A DNA stretch of 64,000 nt from Niastella sp. OAS944 (GTDB taxonomy: Bacteria; Bacteroidota; Bacteroidia; Chitinophagales; Chitinophagaceae). The notes beneath the pieces are model-generated. The model ran no database searches. It was not told the DNA's origin and was given only the letters and a program-made list of their open reading frames with translations. Made by a program: the position numbers and the translations under genes. This document shows positions 63,030 through 64,000 of this stretch, in pieces. The first letter of the stretch is position 1, and each line of letters starts with the position of its first letter. The stretch spans positions 1,302,001 to 1,366,000 of the forward strand of contig JANUBW010000001.1 in the NCBI GenBank assembly GCA_024809215.1, in the 5' to 3' direction.

Positions 63030-63509
63030 TTGGCAACTTCTGAGAATAAAGGACTGGTAATTTATACTGATGGTGCAAGTCGCGGTAACCCCGGCCCTGG
63101 TGGATACGGGGCCATATTACAATGGGGCAATAGCCGTAAAGAATTATCGGGTGGCTATAAACGCACAACCAATAACCGTATGGAATTAATGGCGGTGATA
63201 GCCGCCCTGGAGGCCCTCACCCGCGAAGGACTTAGCATCACCATTTACTCCGACAGCCAATACGTGGTTAAAGCCGTTATGGAAGGCTGGCTAAAAAACT
63301 GGATCAAAACAGATTTCAAAGGCGGTAAAAAGAACAAAGACCTTTGGACCCGCTTTTATAAGTTGATGCAAAAACACCAGATCAAATTCGTTTGGGTAAA
63401 AGGCCATGCCGATAACCCATTCAATAACCGCTGCGATCAACTGGCCACCGCTGCCGCCGACGGCGGTAACCTGCAGGAAGATGTAGGCTTTGGCAAAGAA
63501 GACCTGTAG
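63030..63509 (+). CDS. rnhA: Ribonuclease HI
   Basis: A 159-residue RNase HI with the active-site set Asp 14 (YTDGASRGNPGPGG), Glu 52 (NNRMEL), Asp 75 (YSDSQYV), Asp 136 (NRCDQLA), and the flexible-loop His 126 (KGHAD). It cuts the RNA strand of RNA-DNA hybrids during replication. The start is TTG 63030 (MATSENKG); no ATG lies in frame before the first conserved strand. Follows the carboxylase gene by 35 bp. Confidence 0.92.
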   Translation: MATSENKGLVIYTDGASRGNPGPGGYGAILQWGNSRKELSGGYKRTTNNRMELMAVIAALEALTREGLSITIYSDSQYVVKAVMEGWLKNWIKTDFKGGKKNKDLWTRFYKLMQKHQIKFVWVKGHADNPFNNRCDQLATAAADGGNLQEDVGFGKEDL

Positions 63510-63653
63510 AGGCAAAATTACCTGTTACATGCTGGGCACATAAAACAGGCTCCCTACAAGAGCCTGAACTGCTATGGTATTTCATAACCATTGCATGGCG
63601 GTTTAATTAAAACCTCATTAATACCTGGTTAATACCTCGTTCGCATCAAGTCC

Positions 63654-63686
63654 GTACCAAGTCCGTGTTAAACACGGTCTTGGTAC
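63654..63686. repeat. 33-bp near-perfect palindrome
   Basis: GTACCAAG-T-CCGTGTT and AACACGG-T-CTTGGTAC pair almost completely, with only the T opposite T mismatched. It is preceded by degenerate ATTAATACCTGG words. Confidence 0.7.
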
Positions 63687-63746
63687 TGCTTTAGCAAGCT
63701 TTTAGTACATAGTTATAGTTAACCAGGTATAGCTCAGACACGAAAA

Positions 63747-63770
63747 AGCCCCGACGGAACCGTCGGGGCT
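63747..63770 (-). terminator. Intrinsic terminator of the DUF6580-like gene
   Basis: AGCCCCGACGG and CCGTCGGGGCT form an 11-bp GC-rich stem with a 2-base loop; on the minus strand it is followed by a TTTTT run. Confidence 0.85.
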
Positions 63771-63795
63771 AAGAATATGTTGGTGTAATTAAAAC

Positions 63796-64000
63796 CTATG
63801 CGGCAACAACCGGCTTTTGGGCCCGGCGGTTGATGAGGTACCAGCCACCGAAAAGAACGGCGCTGAATAAAACGCAGCTGATAAGGCCCATTTCGTAGAA
63901 CGGTAATGCGGCAATATAGCAGCTATAAAGACCGGCCGCGGTTTTAGGGTACATATCGTAACCACCTACACCTGCCCAGGTAAGGAAATTGCTCACCAGG
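63796..64000 (-). CDS. DUF6580-like membrane protein (5' part outside window)
   Basis: The minus-strand frame is open to the window edge, so the start lies beyond it; 67 residues are visible. It contains FLTWAG...MYPKTAAGLYSCYIAALPFYE and a final membrane helix (ISCVLFSAVLFGGWYLI) ending in RRAQKPVVAA. This matches what I know of DUF6580, a multi-pass Bacteroidota membrane family of unknown function with some likeness to ECF-transporter S components. It is followed by a strong terminator. Confidence 0.7.
   Translation of the reverse strand, partial: LVSNFLTWAGVGGYDMYPKTAAGLYSCYIAALPFYEMGLISCVLFSAVLFGGWYLINRRAQKPVVAA

Larger units (their letters stand above)
63510..63795. other. Intergenic region with palindromes
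   Basis: Holds a CAGGCTC/GAGCCTG hairpin (63546-63566), degenerate ATTAATACCT words (63605-63640), the 33-bp palindrome at 63654-63686 and the terminator below. No gene is seen. Confidence 0.5.

Overview
The window looks like a chromosome segment of a Bacteroidota soil-type bacterium, most like the family Chitinophagaceae (Niastella or Chitinophaga relatives); this placement is my inference. It rests on type IX secretion (T9SS) C-terminal sorting domains, a SusC/SusD pair with an ECF sigma factor and a FecR anti-sigma factor, a 7TMR-DISM histidine kinase, TAnnTTTG-type promoter boxes, and several Bacteroidota-restricted DUF families. No rRNA, tRNA, CRISPR array or transposase gene was seen.

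Layout. 0-18 kb is mixed accessory and housekeeping DNA: the 3' part of a sensor kinase, a Crp-family regulator that seems to keep a stub of a lost receiver domain, a long non-coding stretch with a candidate structured RNA and a strict 42-bp repeat array (3.2-4.35 kb), a large secreted YCF48-type propeller protein, a GH12/CAP lipoprotein pair, a TSUP transporter, a receiver-only response regulator, a MocR regulator divergent from a flavin-binding protein, and two secreted enzymes with beta-gamma-crystallin modules and T9SS tails.

18.2-47.1 kb is a nucleobase-catabolism superlocus. The left half (minus strand, 28.0 to 18.2 kb) encodes the whole reductive pyrimidine pathway: PreT/PreA dihydropyrimidine dehydrogenase, dihydropyrimidinase, beta-ureidopropionase, an NCS1 permease, a class III (beta-alanine type) aminotransferase and a CoA-acylating semialdehyde dehydrogenase. 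An Lrp/AsnC regulator is divergent from it at 28.1 kb. The right half (mostly plus strand, 29.3 to 47.1 kb) encodes purine breakdown: xanthine dehydrogenase (two subunits plus XdhC), urease (UreA, B, C, E, F, G, D plus a UreH-like nickel permease), uricase, allantoinase, allantoate amidohydrolase, ureidoglycine aminohydrolase, OHCU decarboxylase, HIU hydrolase, and finally a CitE/HpcH-like protein of unknown function (DUF6986-like). Together they would turn xanthine into glyoxylate, CO2 and ammonia, and uracil or thymine into acetyl-CoA or propionyl-CoA and ammonia. The one missing purine step is ureidoglycolate breakdown, which is also the only step here that could make urea for the urease. 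The uncharacterised last gene is therefore the most interesting candidate. A two-gene cassette (DUF6934-like plus a 61-residue protein) sits on the opposite strand inside the purine half.

47.2-64 kb holds an ECF sigma gene, a small secreted peptide gene, SusD, SusC and FecR, then a DUF2130 coiled-coil protein, a phosphopantetheinyl transferase, dCTP deaminase, a DUF3810 membrane metalloprotease-like protein, an O-methyltransferase, an acyl-CoA carboxylase beta subunit, RNase HI and the 3' end of a DUF6580-like membrane protein.

Many intergenic spaces, including some inside operons, carry degenerate tandem arrays of 7-9-bp words, often as facing inverted pairs. At least seven word families recur across the window.
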